Program-made: the position numbers and the translations under genes
NCBI RefSeq assembly: GCF_018130215.1
Contig: NZ_JAFCKQ010000001.1
Span: 248,001 to 312,000 of the forward strand
Length of the DNA: 64,000 nucleotides
Direction: 5' to 3'
From: Bradyrhizobium jicamae
Lineage (GTDB): Bacteria > Pseudomonadota > Alphaproteobacteria > Rhizobiales > Xanthobacteraceae
Notes under the pieces: model-generated
Told to the model about the DNA's origin: nothing
What the model saw: only the letters and a program-made list of their open reading frames with translations
The model's database searches: none
In this document: in pieces, positions 53,610-63,100 of the stretch
How the letters are laid out: every line of letters begins with the position of its first letter
Numbering within the stretch: the first letter of the stretch is position 1

Positions 53610-54972
53610 CGAACAAACGGCGGCGGACCAGGCCGTGACGCTGACCGCCGGGACCGAGTCTGCCGCCGCGCAACTCGATCTCGCTGCGTTTTCGCCGCCC
53701 GACGTCGCCACCAACCGCAAGAACATGGCCCTGCTGATCCAGCTGCGCTGGACGGCGGTGGTCGGGCAGATCGTCACCATCGCCTTCGTCGAGTTCTGGA
53801 TGGGCATTGCGCTGCCGCTGCTGCCGATGGCGGCGGTGATCTGCGCGCTGGCGGCGCTCAATCTCGTCAGCTTCCTCTGGCTGCGCTACCGCGCCGACGT
53901 CAACAACCGCGAGCTCCTGATCGCGCTGACGCTGGACGTGGCGGCGCTGACCACCCTGCTCTATCTCAGCGGCGGCGCGACCAATCCGTTCACCTCGCTC
54001 TATTTGCTGCAGGTGACGCTGGGCGCCGTGCTGCTGGACGCGCCGTCGACCTGGTCGCTGGTGGCGCTGGTCTGCATGAGCTACGCCTGGCTGACCGGCT
54101 ACTACGAGCCGCTGGCGCTGCCGCACGAAGGATTTGGCGATGCGTTCAGCCGGTACATCGCCGGCACCTTCATCGGCCTCGTGCTCGATGCCGTGCTGCT
54201 CGTGGTGTTCGTGACCAGGATCAACCTCAATCTGCGCGACCGTGACGCCCGCCTCGCCGCGCTGCGCCAGCAAGCCGCCGAGCAGGATTACATCGTCCGG
54301 ATGGGCCTGTTGGCCTCGGGTGCGGCGCACGAGCTCGGCACGCCGCTGGCCTCGCTCTCGGTGATCCTGGGCGACTGGCGGCGGATGCCGGCGCTGACGT
54401 CGGACGATGAGCTGTCGCAGGATCTCGGCGAGATGGAAACGTCGCTGCAACGCTGCAAGTCGATCGTCACGGGGATCCTGCTGTCGGCCGGCGAGGCGCG
54501 CGGCGAAGGCTCCGCGCCGACCACGGTCGACGCCTTCCTGACGGCTCTGGTGGACGAATGGCGGACGACGCGGCCATCGGCCACGCTCTACTTCCGCAAC
54601 GCCTTCGGCGCCGATCTGCCGATCGTGTCGGACATTGCGCTCAAGCAGGCGATCTTCAACGTGCTGGACAACGCCGCCGAGGTGTCGCGGGACTGGATCG
54701 AGCTGACGGCCGAGCGCAACAGCGACACGCTGGTGCTGTCGGTGAGCGACCGCGGCCCGGGTTTTGCGCGCGAGATGCTGTCGCATGTCGGCAAGCCCTA
54801 CCAATCGACCAAGGGGAGTCCCGGCAGCGGCCTCGGCCTGTTCCTGGTGGTCAATGTCGTGCGCAAGCTCGGCGGCGTGGTGACGGCGCGCAACCGGCCC
54901 GATCTCGGCGCCTCGGTCAGGCTCGAGCTGCCGCTGTCGACGCTTGCGATCGGAGACGATCGTCGTGGATGA
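53581..54972 (+). CDS. regB: Redox-responsive sensor histidine kinase, RegB/PrrB/ActS/RegS type
   Basis: 463 residues with about six N-terminal helices. The quinone-linked motif GGATNPF is at residues 131-137 and the H-box AAHELGTPLASLSV carries His250. The redox-box Cys292 is in QRCKSIV, as in RegB, and the ATPase part has NVLDNAAEVS (N box), DRGPGF, and GSGLGLFL (G2). It senses the respiratory state through quinone and thiol redox and phosphorylates its partner. It overlaps the SURF1 gene by 29 bp and the regulator gene by 8 bp. Here it directly follows an oxidase operon. In Bradyrhizobium the RegS/RegR names are used. Confidence 0.92.
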   Translation: MLERTSDRHDEQTAADQAVTLTAGTESAAAQLDLAAFSPPDVATNRKNMALLIQLRWTAVVGQIVTIAFVEFWMGIALPLLPMAAVICALAALNLVSFLWLRYRADVNNRELLIALTLDVAALTTLLYLSGGATNPFTSLYLLQVTLGAVLLDAPSTWSLVALVCMSYAWLTGYYEPLALPHEGFGDAFSRYIAGTFIGLVLDAVLLVVFVTRINLNLRDRDARLAALRQQAAEQDYIVRMGLLASGAAHELGTPLASLSVILGDWRRMPALTSDDELSQDLGEMETSLQRCKSIVTGILLSAGEARGEGSAPTTVDAFLTALVDEWRTTRPSATLYFRNAFGADLPIVSDIALKQAIFNVLDNAAEVSRDWIELTAERNSDTLVLSVSDRGPGFAREMLSHVGKPYQSTKGSPGSGLGLFLVVNVVRKLGGVVTARNRPDLGASVRLELPLSTLAIGDDRRG

Positions 54973-55498
54973 ACGCCAGCTCCTGATCGTCGAGGATGAC
55001 GCGGGTTTTGCCCGCACGCTGAGGCGCTCGTTCGAGCGCCGCGGCTATGGCGTCATGGTCGCGGCCTCCCTCGACGAGGTCCGCCAGCTCGTGGAGCAGC
55101 AATCGCCCGGCTATGCCGTGGTCGACCTCAAGCTCGCCGGCGGCGCCTCGGGCCTCGCCTGCGTCGAAGCGCTGCACGCGCATGATCCCGAGATGCTGAT
55201 CGTGGTGCTGACGGGGTTTGCCAGCATCGCGACGGCCGTCGAGGCGATCAAACTCGGCGCCTGCCACTACCTGGCCAAGCCGTCGAACACCGACGACATC
55301 GAGGCCGCTTTCTCCAAGGCGCAGGGCAACGCCGCCATCGAGGTCGGCGCCCGCCCGACCTCGATCAAGAACCTGGAATGGGAGCGCATCCACCAGACCC
55401 TGATCGAAACCGATTTCAACATCTCCGAGACCGCCCGCCGACTCGGCATGCACCGCCGCACGCTGGCGAGAAAGCTCGAGAAGCAGCGGGTGAAGTAG
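54965..55498 (+). CDS. regA: Response regulator, RegA/PrrA/ActR/RegR type
   Basis: 177 residues. Receiver domain with acidic pocket at residues 10-12 (VEDD), phospho-acceptor Asp54 in VVDLKLAGG and Lys105 in YLAKPS. A short Ala/Pro linker (EVGARPTS) leads to a Fis-like HTH of about 40 residues (FNISETARRLGMHRRTLARK). The length and this arrangement match RegA. GTG 54965 has GGAG 9 nt upstream and overlaps the kinase end. It likely controls oxidase, nitrogen or carbon metabolism genes in response to oxygen. Confidence 0.93.
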   Translation: MDERQLLIVEDDAGFARTLRRSFERRGYGVMVAASLDEVRQLVEQQSPGYAVVDLKLAGGASGLACVEALHAHDPEMLIVVLTGFASIATAVEAIKLGACHYLAKPSNTDDIEAAFSKAQGNAAIEVGARPTSIKNLEWERIHQTLIETDFNISETARRLGMHRRTLARKLEKQRVK

Positions 55499-55529
55499 CT
55501 GATGCAGCCTGGCCAGGGCACGGTGCAAT

Positions 55530-55570
55530 CCGGGATTATCGGGACTTCGGCGAAGCCCCGATAATCCCGG
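55530..55570. terminator. Strong hairpin between regA and the SnoaL-like gene
   Basis: Perfect 14-bp arms CCGGGATTATCGGG and CCCGATAATCCCGG, with an inner CTTC-GGC-GAAG stem-loop (one A/C mismatch between). It lies between convergent genes. No U-tract follows on either strand, so it may work as a bidirectional processing or termination structure or be a repeat. Confidence 0.6.
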
Positions 55571-55585
55571 CCAGATGGAGCTCCA

Positions 55586-55984
55586 TCAGGTCATTGCGAG
55601 AACGTCCGCCGCCGTGTCGATGTATTCCTGAAACAGCACCGCCTTTCCGTTGCGGTACTTGAAAACGTGGGCCCATTCGTTCTTTACGATCTTGCCTGTT
55701 CTCTTTGCCCGCGCGGTCAGCGTACCCAGCACCACCACGGTATCGCCCTGCTCGATCATCTGATGCGGCGCAAACTCGCTGAACTCCAGATTCTCGCCGA
55801 CGCGGGCGAAGAAGTTTGCGATCTCCTGCTTTCCCCTGAAGGTGCCGGCCCAGGGCAATTTGTCCGGAGGACCCGGGGTTATCCAGGTGCAGGTGTCATC
55901 GATCAGATCGCTCAGAAGGGCAGGAATATCACCACGTTGAAATGCCTCGTAACCCTTTCTGGTTGCTTCAACATTGGACGTCAT
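55586..55984 (-). CDS. SnoaL-like (nuclear transport factor 2 fold) protein
   Basis: 132 residues: TRKGYEAFQRGDIPALLSDL, then DDTCTWITPGP, GTFRGKQEIANFFARVGENL, FAPHQMIEQGDTVVVLGT, and a C-terminal FKYRNGKAVLFQEYID strand. This is the common cone fold of SnoaL/ketosteroid-isomerase-like proteins, which may be enzymes or binding proteins; the catalytic Asp/Tyr set cannot be confirmed. It stands alone between convergent regA and an MFS gene on its own strand. Confidence 0.85.
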   Translation of the reverse strand: MTSNVEATRKGYEAFQRGDIPALLSDLIDDTCTWITPGPPDKLPWAGTFRGKQEIANFFARVGENLEFSEFAPHQMIEQGDTVVVLGTLTARAKRTGKIVKNEWAHVFKYRNGKAVLFQEYIDTAADVLAMT

Positions 55985-56101
55985 CGCGATTGCTCCTCGC
56001 TGAATGAATGGTACTCCTCATGCGCATTCCAGTAGCAGCAGCGCGCCCAGCATAGCACGCGGCATGCCGGTTGCCGCGGCCATCGGCGGAAAAAGTGCGC
56101 C

Positions 56102-57340
56102 TCACGCAGCCGTCGTGCTGAGGCCGCGAGGCACCGCGAGTGCGCGCCGTGGCAATAGCAGCGGCGTCGCCAGCATCAGGAGGCCGGCGATCGCAATCGC
56201 AGGACGCGCACCGGCAACGCCCGCCAGCACGCCCCACAACGCGGTCAGCGCCGCAATCGTTGCGTTGCTGGTGATCGACCAGGCCGACAGCGTGCGCGCC
56301 GTGCGGTCCGTCTCGATCTGTCCGAGGCGATAGGCCGCGAACACCGGGTTGAACACGCCGACGCTCGTGACGATGCCGAGTTGGAGGATCATGACGAGCA
56401 CGATGCCGGCGGCGCCTGCCGGAATGAAGGCAAGACCGAGCGACCAGCAGGCGCGCAGCGTGCCGGCCGCAAGCAGGACGTTGCGCTGGCCGAACCGCGC
56501 GACCAGTCCCGGGGCGAGGCGTGCGCCGATCAGGCCGCCGATGCACGGCGCACCGAAGGCGAGCCCGTACTGCCAGGGCGCGAATCCGAGCCGGCCCAGC
56601 ATCAGCACCGCAAGCAGCGGCGCCGTCGCCATGATCAGGCCGTTGACCAGCACGGTGTTGAAGAACAGCAGTCGCAATACCGGGTGGGCGAGGATGGTGC
56701 GCCATCCCGCGAGGAGCTCGGCGGCGCGAAAGCCTCGCGGGTCCCGTCGAACTGGCACCGCCTCGCCGCCGCCGATCGCGCCGATCGCCATTGCCGAAAG
56801 AACGAAGCTGAGCGCATTGGCGATCACCGTCGCGACCGGACCGAACAATCCGATCGCCGCGCCGCCCAGCGGCGGCCCTATCGCGGTGGCGGTCCAGGTC
56901 GTGGCCTCGAGCCGCCCGTTGGCCGCAACGAGGTCCTCGGGCTGCACCATCGCCTTCAGGCAGGCGCCGCTGGCCGCACGGAAGGCGATATCCGAAGTTG
57001 CCACGATGATCGAGACGACAAGAAGCTGCGCGACGGTGAGCCACCCGAAGGCGAATGCGACGGGGATGCTGACGGTCGCGGCGAAGCGCACGAGATCCAT
57101 CGCGATCATCACGGCGCGCTTGCGGTGGAATTCGACCCACGGCCCGAGCGGCACCGCGACCGCGGTGCCGATGGCCAGGCCCGTGGCCGCGAGCGCCGAG
57201 ACGCTGGCGGGGCCCGCATGCAGCACCAGGATCGCAATCAGCGGAAACGCGTCGAAGGCGATCCACGTCCCGAACGTCGAGACCGCAAACGCCGTCCAGA
57301 GCCAGCCGAATCCACGGCCCGGCGATCGTCCCGCAAACAT
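56102..57340 (-). CDS. MFS transporter, enterobactin-exporter-like (MFS_3) type
   Basis: 412 residues with about twelve helices. WTAFAVSTFGTWIAFDAFPL opens the protein, VPLGPWVEFHRKRAVMIAMD is the loop 2-3 motif, and LVAANGRLEATTWTATAIGP is the characteristic helix-5 motif of the MFS_3/EntS-like group, which exports siderophores, drugs or other small molecules. GGAGG lies about 7 nt before ATG 57340. It ends 117 bp from the SnoaL-like gene on the same strand. The substrate cannot be told. Confidence 0.87.
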   Translation of the reverse strand: MFAGRSPGRGFGWLWTAFAVSTFGTWIAFDAFPLIAILVLHAGPASVSALAATGLAIGTAVAVPLGPWVEFHRKRAVMIAMDLVRFAATVSIPVAFAFGWLTVAQLLVVSIIVATSDIAFRAASGACLKAMVQPEDLVAANGRLEATTWTATAIGPPLGGAAIGLFGPVATVIANALSFVLSAMAIGAIGGGEAVPVRRDPRGFRAAELLAGWRTILAHPVLRLLFFNTVLVNGLIMATAPLLAVLMLGRLGFAPWQYGLAFGAPCIGGLIGARLAPGLVARFGQRNVLLAAGTLRACWSLGLAFIPAGAAGIVLVMILQLGIVTSVGVFNPVFAAYRLGQIETDRTARTLSAWSITSNATIAALTALWGVLAGVAGARPAIAIAGLLMLATPLLLPRRALAVPRGLSTTAA

Positions 57341-57470
57341 GCCGAGCCTCCCGCCGGTCCCGCGATTGCCTGTCCGCCAGCGCGGCACAGCAGGTCTGAG
57401 TCGCAGCTGTCAGCCAAGCGGTGATTTTGCCAGACCGCATGCATCGGCAAGCCAGGTCGGTGTCGATTGA

Positions 57471-57896
57471 CTAGGCAGCTCTCAATTGCAGTCGAGCGGC
57501 GGACGAGGGAACCAGCGCATAAAGCCCGTCACCCAACAGTGCCTGGATCACAAGCATGACCGACCAGACGACGGGGAGTTCCGAGCCGCCCCCGACAAAG
57601 AAGAAGCCCTTGCGCACGGCCCAGAATTGCGCCGCTCCGGCCATGAGCGGCAGGGCGTAGAGTGCGACCCAACGTGTCCAGATGCCCGGTATCAGCAGAA
57701 TGGCGCCGAGAAACTCGGCGGAGATGCAGTACCATGGCGTGAACGCGGGATATCCGTTCGCTGCAAAGCTCGACCACCAGGTGTGTAGACCACCCGGAAG
57801 TATGGTGAACTTCCAATATAGATGCGCAATGAAAAGCGAGCCGAGGGTTACGCGCAGCAGGAGCGCCGCCAATGGCGCGGTGCGTTGATCAATCAA
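57471..57896 (-). CDS. DoxX family membrane protein
   Basis: 141 residues with four hydrophobic segments: APLAALLLRVTLGSLFIAHL, AEFLGAILLIPGIWTRWVAL, LMAGAAQFWAVRKGFFFVGG and VVWSVMLVIQALLGDGLYAL. The pattern fits DoxX/DoxD. No ATG is suitable; TTG 57896 is 5 nt after a perfect AGGAGG, so I take it as the start. Some DoxX proteins serve thiosulfate:quinone oxidoreductases or oxidative-stress complexes, but nothing here indicates this. Confidence 0.82.
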   Translation of the reverse strand: MIDQRTAPLAALLLRVTLGSLFIAHLYWKFTILPGGLHTWWSSFAANGYPAFTPWYCISAEFLGAILLIPGIWTRWVALYALPLMAGAAQFWAVRKGFFFVGGGSELPVVWSVMLVIQALLGDGLYALVPSSAARLQLRAA

Positions 57897-58143
57897 TTTG
57901 TCCTCCTGGAAACAAAGCTCTGTTGTGGCCTGGCATCCTCCGCGATTGAGCAAGCACCAGTCTCATTCACGACAAGCCGAGCCGCAATCGCGACCTTCGG
58001 AGTGACCGTCGCGCGGACAATCGGCTGCCGATGCCTCCGCGCCTTTCCCGACTACCTGCCCCGTCGTATCGGTGGACTGCATCCAGATCGACCGCGCAAT
58101 GCGGGTGAGCTGCACAGGACGGCCAGCGCGTCGTGCAAAAGCA

Positions 58144-58171
58144 AAAGGCCCGGTCTCTCGACCGGGCCTTT
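58144..58171 (-). terminator. Rho-independent terminator of carD
   Basis: Perfect 12-bp stem (AAAGGCCCGGTC/GACCGGGCCTTT) with a TCTC loop; on the minus strand it is followed by TTTTG-CTTTTG. It starts 24 bp past the carD stop codon. The stem is symmetrical enough to act from both sides, but no plus-strand gene ends here. Confidence 0.85.
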
Positions 58172-58194
58172 GATCTGAAATCTGGCAGCGCTGC

Positions 58195-59142
58195 TTACGC
58201 AGCTTCGTCCTCGACGGCGTTGTCGTCGCCGTCGCTGTCCATATCCTCACCGTCGGCATCGCCCTCGGCGTCGCCTTCAGCGTTCTCGGCCTTGGCGCCG
58301 CGGCGCGGGCTCTTCGCGAGCTGGCCCTCGATCTCCTTGATCGCTTCGGTCTCGGTCGAGTGCTGCACGACGGCGATTTCGCGCGACAGACGGTCGAGCG
58401 CAGCTTCATAGAGCTGCCGTTCGCTGTAGGACTGCTCGGGCTGCGATTCCGAGCGGTAGAGATCGCGGACCACCTCGGCGATCGCGACGATATCGCCCGA
58501 ATTGATCTTCGCTTCGTATTCCTGGGCGCGGCGCGACCACATGGTGCGCTTGACGCGGGCGCGGCCCTTCAGCGTCTCCAGCGCCTTCTTGACCAGCGCC
58601 GGGTCCGACAGCTTGCGCATGCCGACATTGGCGACCTTCGCCGTCGGGACACGAAGCGTCATCTTGTCCTTCATGAAATTGATCACGAACAACTCGAGCT
58701 TGGCGCCCGCGATCTCCTGCTCCTCGATCGCCAGGATCTGGCCGACGCCGTGGGCGGGATAGACGACGAATTCATTGGCCTTGAAGCCCTGACGCTGGGT
58801 CACGACCTTCTTCTCTTCCGGACGCGGCGGAGCGGCGGCCGGCTTCGCGGCAACCTTCGGAGCAGCGGCGGGGGCGGCAGCCTTGTGGGCGGCCGGCTTC
58901 GGCGTGGCGGCAGGCTTGGGAGCAACCTTCGCGGCACCGGTCTTCGCGGCTGTCGCTTTCGCGGCAGTCTTGGCAGTCTTGTCTGGCATCAGGCTTCTTT
59001 TGTTCTTTGAGGACTTTGCGGCCGCCGCCCTCTTGGCATCCTTCACGGTCGCCTTGGCACGGCCCTTGGTTGCGCTGCGAGCAACGACAGCGGATTTCTT
59101 GGTCGTCTTTGAAGCACTCTTTTTACGCGTTTTCTGTGACAC
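58195..59142 (-). CDS. carD: CarD/CdnL family RNA-polymerase-binding regulator with long basic N-terminal tail
   Basis: Up to 315 residues. The CarD core (residues about 120-280) begins GFKANEFVVYPAHGVGQILA, the RID-type Tudor-like domain that binds the RNA polymerase beta subunit, and continues through helices with RTMWSRRAQEYEAKINSGDI. It stabilises open promoter complexes in relatives such as Caulobacter CdnL. Before it lies a tail of about 115 residues rich in Lys, Ala and Pro, like histone H1; after it an acidic Glu/Asp/Gly tail of about 35. The start is unsettled: GTG 59142 keeps the whole Lys-rich tail, ATG 58989 would drop 51 residues. A strong terminator follows. Confidence 0.9.
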   Translation of the reverse strand: MSQKTRKKSASKTTKKSAVVARSATKGRAKATVKDAKRAAAAKSSKNKRSLMPDKTAKTAAKATAAKTGAAKVAPKPAATPKPAAHKAAAPAAAPKVAAKPAAAPPRPEEKKVVTQRQGFKANEFVVYPAHGVGQILAIEEQEIAGAKLELFVINFMKDKMTLRVPTAKVANVGMRKLSDPALVKKALETLKGRARVKRTMWSRRAQEYEAKINSGDIVAIAEVVRDLYRSESQPEQSYSERQLYEAALDRLSREIAVVQHSTETEAIKEIEGQLAKSPRRGAKAENAEGDAEGDADGEDMDSDGDDNAVEDEAA

Positions 59143-59428
59143 AGCCTGCGCGCGGAAACTGCCACGCCCCTGTTCGATGTTGCGGGAACCTCGAAGCCAC
59201 AGGATACGCGTGGCAGGGGGGTTCTTGGCTTGTAATGTGCCGAATATAGCACATTTTCCGCAAAAATCAATGATTTAGGCCCGATTCCGGACATATCGAG
59301 GGACCTTCCGGTCATATGTCCGTCATTAGGGTTAAATCGGCAGGCGAAACAGCGTCGGGAGGGGGCAATGCCCGCTCAATTCAGTCGTCCCGGGACGCCT
59401 CGAGGCGCCCTGGAGCGGGATCAGCGAA

Positions 59429-59767
59429 TCAGTCGCCGCTCCCCGGATTCGGAGAAAAATATTTCTCGAACTTGCCTTCCTTGCCTTCCCACTCCTTGGC
59501 GTCCTCGGGCGAGTCCTTCTTCTGGGTGATGTTCGGCCAGGTCTTGGCGTAGTCGCGGTTGACCTCGAGCCACTTCTCCAGGCCCGGCTCGGTGTCCGGC
59601 TTGATGGCATCCGCCGGGCATTCCGGCTCGCACACGCCGCAATCGATGCATTCGTCAGGGTGGATGACCAGCATGTTCTCGCCCTCGTAGAAGCAATCGA
59701 CGGGGCACACCTCGACGCAATCGGTGTATTTGCACTTGATGCAGGCTTCAGTGACGACGTAGGTCAT
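59429..59767 (-). CDS. fdxA: 7Fe ferredoxin
   Basis: 112 residues. The cysteine pattern [18 protein letters not shown] and [16 protein letters not shown] is that of Azotobacter ferredoxin I and other 3Fe-4S/4Fe-4S ferredoxins; a C-terminal extension of about 50 charged residues follows. A soluble low-potential electron carrier. It lies 128 bp after the S4-domain gene and before carD, a gene order I know from related alphaproteobacteria. Confidence 0.95.
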   Translation of the reverse strand: MTYVVTEACIKCKYTDCVEVCPVDCFYEGENMLVIHPDECIDCGVCEPECPADAIKPDTEPGLEKWLEVNRDYAKTWPNITQKKDSPEDAKEWEGKEGKFEKYFSPNPGSGD

Positions 59768-59895
59768 CCAAAACTCCGGAAACAGTCAGCTTTTTCTGGG
59801 GTTGCCTAGCGCAGGAATACCGCAGCCGCAAGGGACGCGGGCCCCCAAAAAGCGCCAGGCGTCCGGCACAAATCCGAATTGCCGTCCCTAGATAG

Positions 59896-60165
59896 CTATT
59901 CCTTGCCGCCTTGCAAATCGTCGTAGAGGACCCGCGCGGAAGCCGCGTCGCCGCGCCGCTCGGCGAAGCCGATCACTTTCAGCACGCGGACGCTGTTGTC
60001 GAGCGCAACGGTGACGACATCGCCGAGCTTCACCGCATGTCCCGGCGATTTCTCCCTGACGCCGTTGATGCGGACGTGGCCTGACGCGACGAGCTCGGCA
60101 GCGCTGGTGCGGGCCTTCACCACCCGCGCGTGCCACAGCCATTTGTCGAGGCGCTGTCTGTCCAA
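59896..60165 (-). CDS. S4 RNA-binding domain protein (HslR/Hsp15-like)
   Basis: 89 residues. RLDKWLWHARVVKARTSAAE and LVASGHVRINGVREKSPGHA match the S4 domain of Hsp15, a ribosome-associated heat-shock protein that recycles free 50S subunits with a nascent chain. The C-terminal part is shorter than in E. coli HslR. It is 20 bp after the helicase gene on the same strand, so the two are probably co-transcribed and both act on RNA. Confidence 0.9.
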   Translation of the reverse strand: MDRQRLDKWLWHARVVKARTSAAELVASGHVRINGVREKSPGHAVKLGDVVTVALDNSVRVLKVIGFAERRGDAASARVLYDDLQGGKE

Positions 60166-60185
60166 GTCTTCGCCGAGTGTCCGGA

Positions 60186-63100
60186 CTAGTCCTTGCGGTT
60201 ACCCGCGAGCTGCTCTTTCAGCGCGGCGAGCTTGGCGAATGGCGAGTTCGGATCGATCGGCCGGTCGCGCTCGCGCGGCGCGCTCGACGCGTAGGGCCGG
60301 TGCGACGGCCCGCCATCGCGCTTGTCGCGACCGCCCTTGTCGCGACCGAAATCACGGCCACCGCGATCCCGCTCGCCGCGATCGCCCTTGCGGTCGCCGC
60401 CGAACTTGTTGTCGCGCCGCCGCTCATTGTCACGGTCGCGGCCCTTGCCCTCGAAGCGCTCGCGGCGATCGCCACGCTGCTCGCGGGCCGGCGCGCCGTC
60501 AGCGGGTGCCGATGATGCAGCCGCAGCCTCGGCAGGCGCGCCCTCACGCGGCGGTGCACGGAAATCATGGTGACGGCGCGGCCGGCGATGATGCTCGCGC
60601 TTCTCGCCCGTTCCGCCTTCGCCGGGCGTGGCGGCTTGCGCGCCGTCGGCGGGCTTGCCCTGATGACGGCCACGATTGCGGTCGCGGCTGCGATCGTGGT
60701 GACGCGGGCGATGCTCGTCGGAGCGGCCACCGGGGCGCCAGACCTCGACCAGTTGCGGCTCCGCCGGCACCTCGGCAGCTGCGGCTGGTGCGGCCTCGGT
60801 TGTCGCGGCGGGAGCTTCTCCTTCAGCGCTCGCAGCTTCCGCGGGCGCATCGGGAGCGGCCGCAGGGATTTCGCCGGTCGCTTCCGGCGCGGCGTCGTCC
60901 ACCGGTGCCGCGGCGAGAGCGGCAGGCTCCGGCGCGGCTTCTGCCGCAGGCTCCGGCTGCGTCTCGACGGCGCCAGCCGTCTCGTGGCTCGCGGCAGGCG
61001 CGAAGCCGACATCAGGCAGCAGCGCCGCCGACGGCGCGGGATCGCCGGTGACAGGCAGATCGGCGGCCTCCGCCTCCGGCGCGTCAGCGACGGCCTCGTG
61101 GCTGGCCTCGACCGCGGCATCCGCGAGGACTTCAATGTTCGCCTCGGCCGGCTGCGCCTCGGCGGCGACGGCCTCCGCGCTCTCGGCGGCCACGCTTTCC
61201 GTGGCCTTGGCGGCCTCGACCGGCTTCGGCGGCAATGGCGGGCGGCGGTCCATGCGATAGCCGAGCGCGCGCAGCACCGAGGCGAAATCCTCGCCCGCCG
61301 AGCCAGTCAGCGAGGTCATCGCCTGGGTCACGACGAAGCCGCGGCCGTCGAAGGCGCCGGCGGGCTTCTCGCCCGGCGAGGTCTCGCGCCAGGCCAGCGC
61401 TGGGCGGATCAGATCGGCGAGCCGCTCCAGGATGTCGACGCGCACCGCGCGCTCGCCGCACTGGCGATAGCCGAGCACGCGATAGGCATCGCGCGCGAGC
61501 TGCTTGTCGACCGGGAACGAGGTGCGGCCGCTGGATGCCAGATGCTGCACATTCGACAGCGCGGTCATGTCGACATTGCTCTGCTTCTCGGCCCACAGCA
61601 GCGAGGCGAGCGCGCGCGCCGCCGGCTTGAGCAGCTGCGGAAAGTAGATGTGGTAGGCGCCGAAGCGCACGCCGTATTTGCGCAGCGTCGCGCGCGAGGG
61701 CTGGTCGAGATCCTTCATCTCGGCCGAGATCTTCGAGCGCTCGAGCACACCGAGCGCCTCGACGAGCTGGAATGCGATGCCGCGCGCGATGCCCTGAAGA
61801 TCCTCGGCCCTGGACAGCTCGAACAGCGGCCCGAGCAGTTTCTCGATATGCGTCTTGAGCCAAAGGTCGAGCCTCGTCTGCACGGCCTCGCGCGAGGCGC
61901 CGGTCAGCCGCTCGTCGGAAATGATGCGCAGGCGCGGATGCAGGGCGTCGTCGGCCGCGACCAGCTTGGCCACCGCGTCGCCGGTCCAGCGGATGGTGCC
62001 GTCGGAGGTCAGCACGAACTGGTCGTCGGGAGCGGCGCCCAATTTCTCGGCACGCGCGTCGATCTCGCGCGCCAGCACCTGCTGGGCTGCGGCCTGCAGC
62101 GCCTTGGCGTCGCTTCCGGCCTCGGCCGCGTCTGGTGCAAAGGTGAAACCGTCGAGGCGGCCGATCACATGGCCTTCCACGATGACGTCGCCGGTCTTGC
62201 CGATTTCCGTATTCAAAACTGAGTTCTCCCGCAGGCGGCGCATCAATACACTGGTCCGCCTGTCAACGAAACGCTCCGTGAGCCGTTCATGCAGCGCATC
62301 GGATAATTTATTTTCCAGCTCGCGCGTGATCCCCTGCCAGTGGTCGGGGTCGTACAGCCAGTCCGGCCGGTTGGCCACGAAGGTCCAGGTGCGGATCTGC
62401 GCGATCCGGCCCGACAGCGTGTCGATATCGCCGTCGGTGCGATTGGCCTGGTCGACCTGGGTGGCAAACCATGCGTCAGGGATACGCCCCTTTTGCATCA
62501 GGAAGCCATACAGCGTGCTCACGAGTTCGGCATGGGCCGCCGGCGACAGTTTCCGGTAGTCCGGAACCTGGCAGGCCTCCCATAGCCGCTCCACGGCGGC
62601 TGGGCCATGTGCCATCTCGCGCACCTCGGCGTCGCGCGCGACGTGATCCAGCACGCGCTGATCCTCGGCGATCGGCGCCCGAGTCAGCGCCTCGTGGCTC
62701 GGCGGCTGCGCCAGAGACACCTGCAGCGCCCCGAGCGAGGCGAAATCGAGCCTGGCGTTGCGCCATTGCAGCATCTTGACGCTGTCGAAGGTGTGGTTCT
62801 GCAGCGCATTCACCAGCTCCGGCTCGAACGGCGCGCAGCGGCCGGTGGTGCCGAACGTGCCGTTGCGGGTGGCGCGGCCGGCGCGCCCTGCGATCTGCGC
62901 GAATTCGGCCGGCGTCAGGCGGCGGAACTGATAGCCGTCATACTTGCGGTCGGAGGCGAAGGCGACGTGATCGACGTCGAGATTGAGGCCCATGCCGACG
63001 GCGTCAGTGGCGACGAGAAAATCGACGTCGCCGTTCTGGAACATCGCGACCTGCGCATTGCGTGTGCGCGGGCTCAGCGAGCCGAGCACGACCGCTGCGC

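Noticed and set aside
60300..60500. Short tandem-like repeats that could suggest a CRISPR or minisatellite
   Set aside because: They are irregular and in frame, encoding Arg/Asp/Gly-rich tail residues of the helicase; no constant repeat with unique spacers.
60567..62222. 551-residue plus-strand open frame
   Set aside because: Antisense to the helicase low-complexity and central regions.
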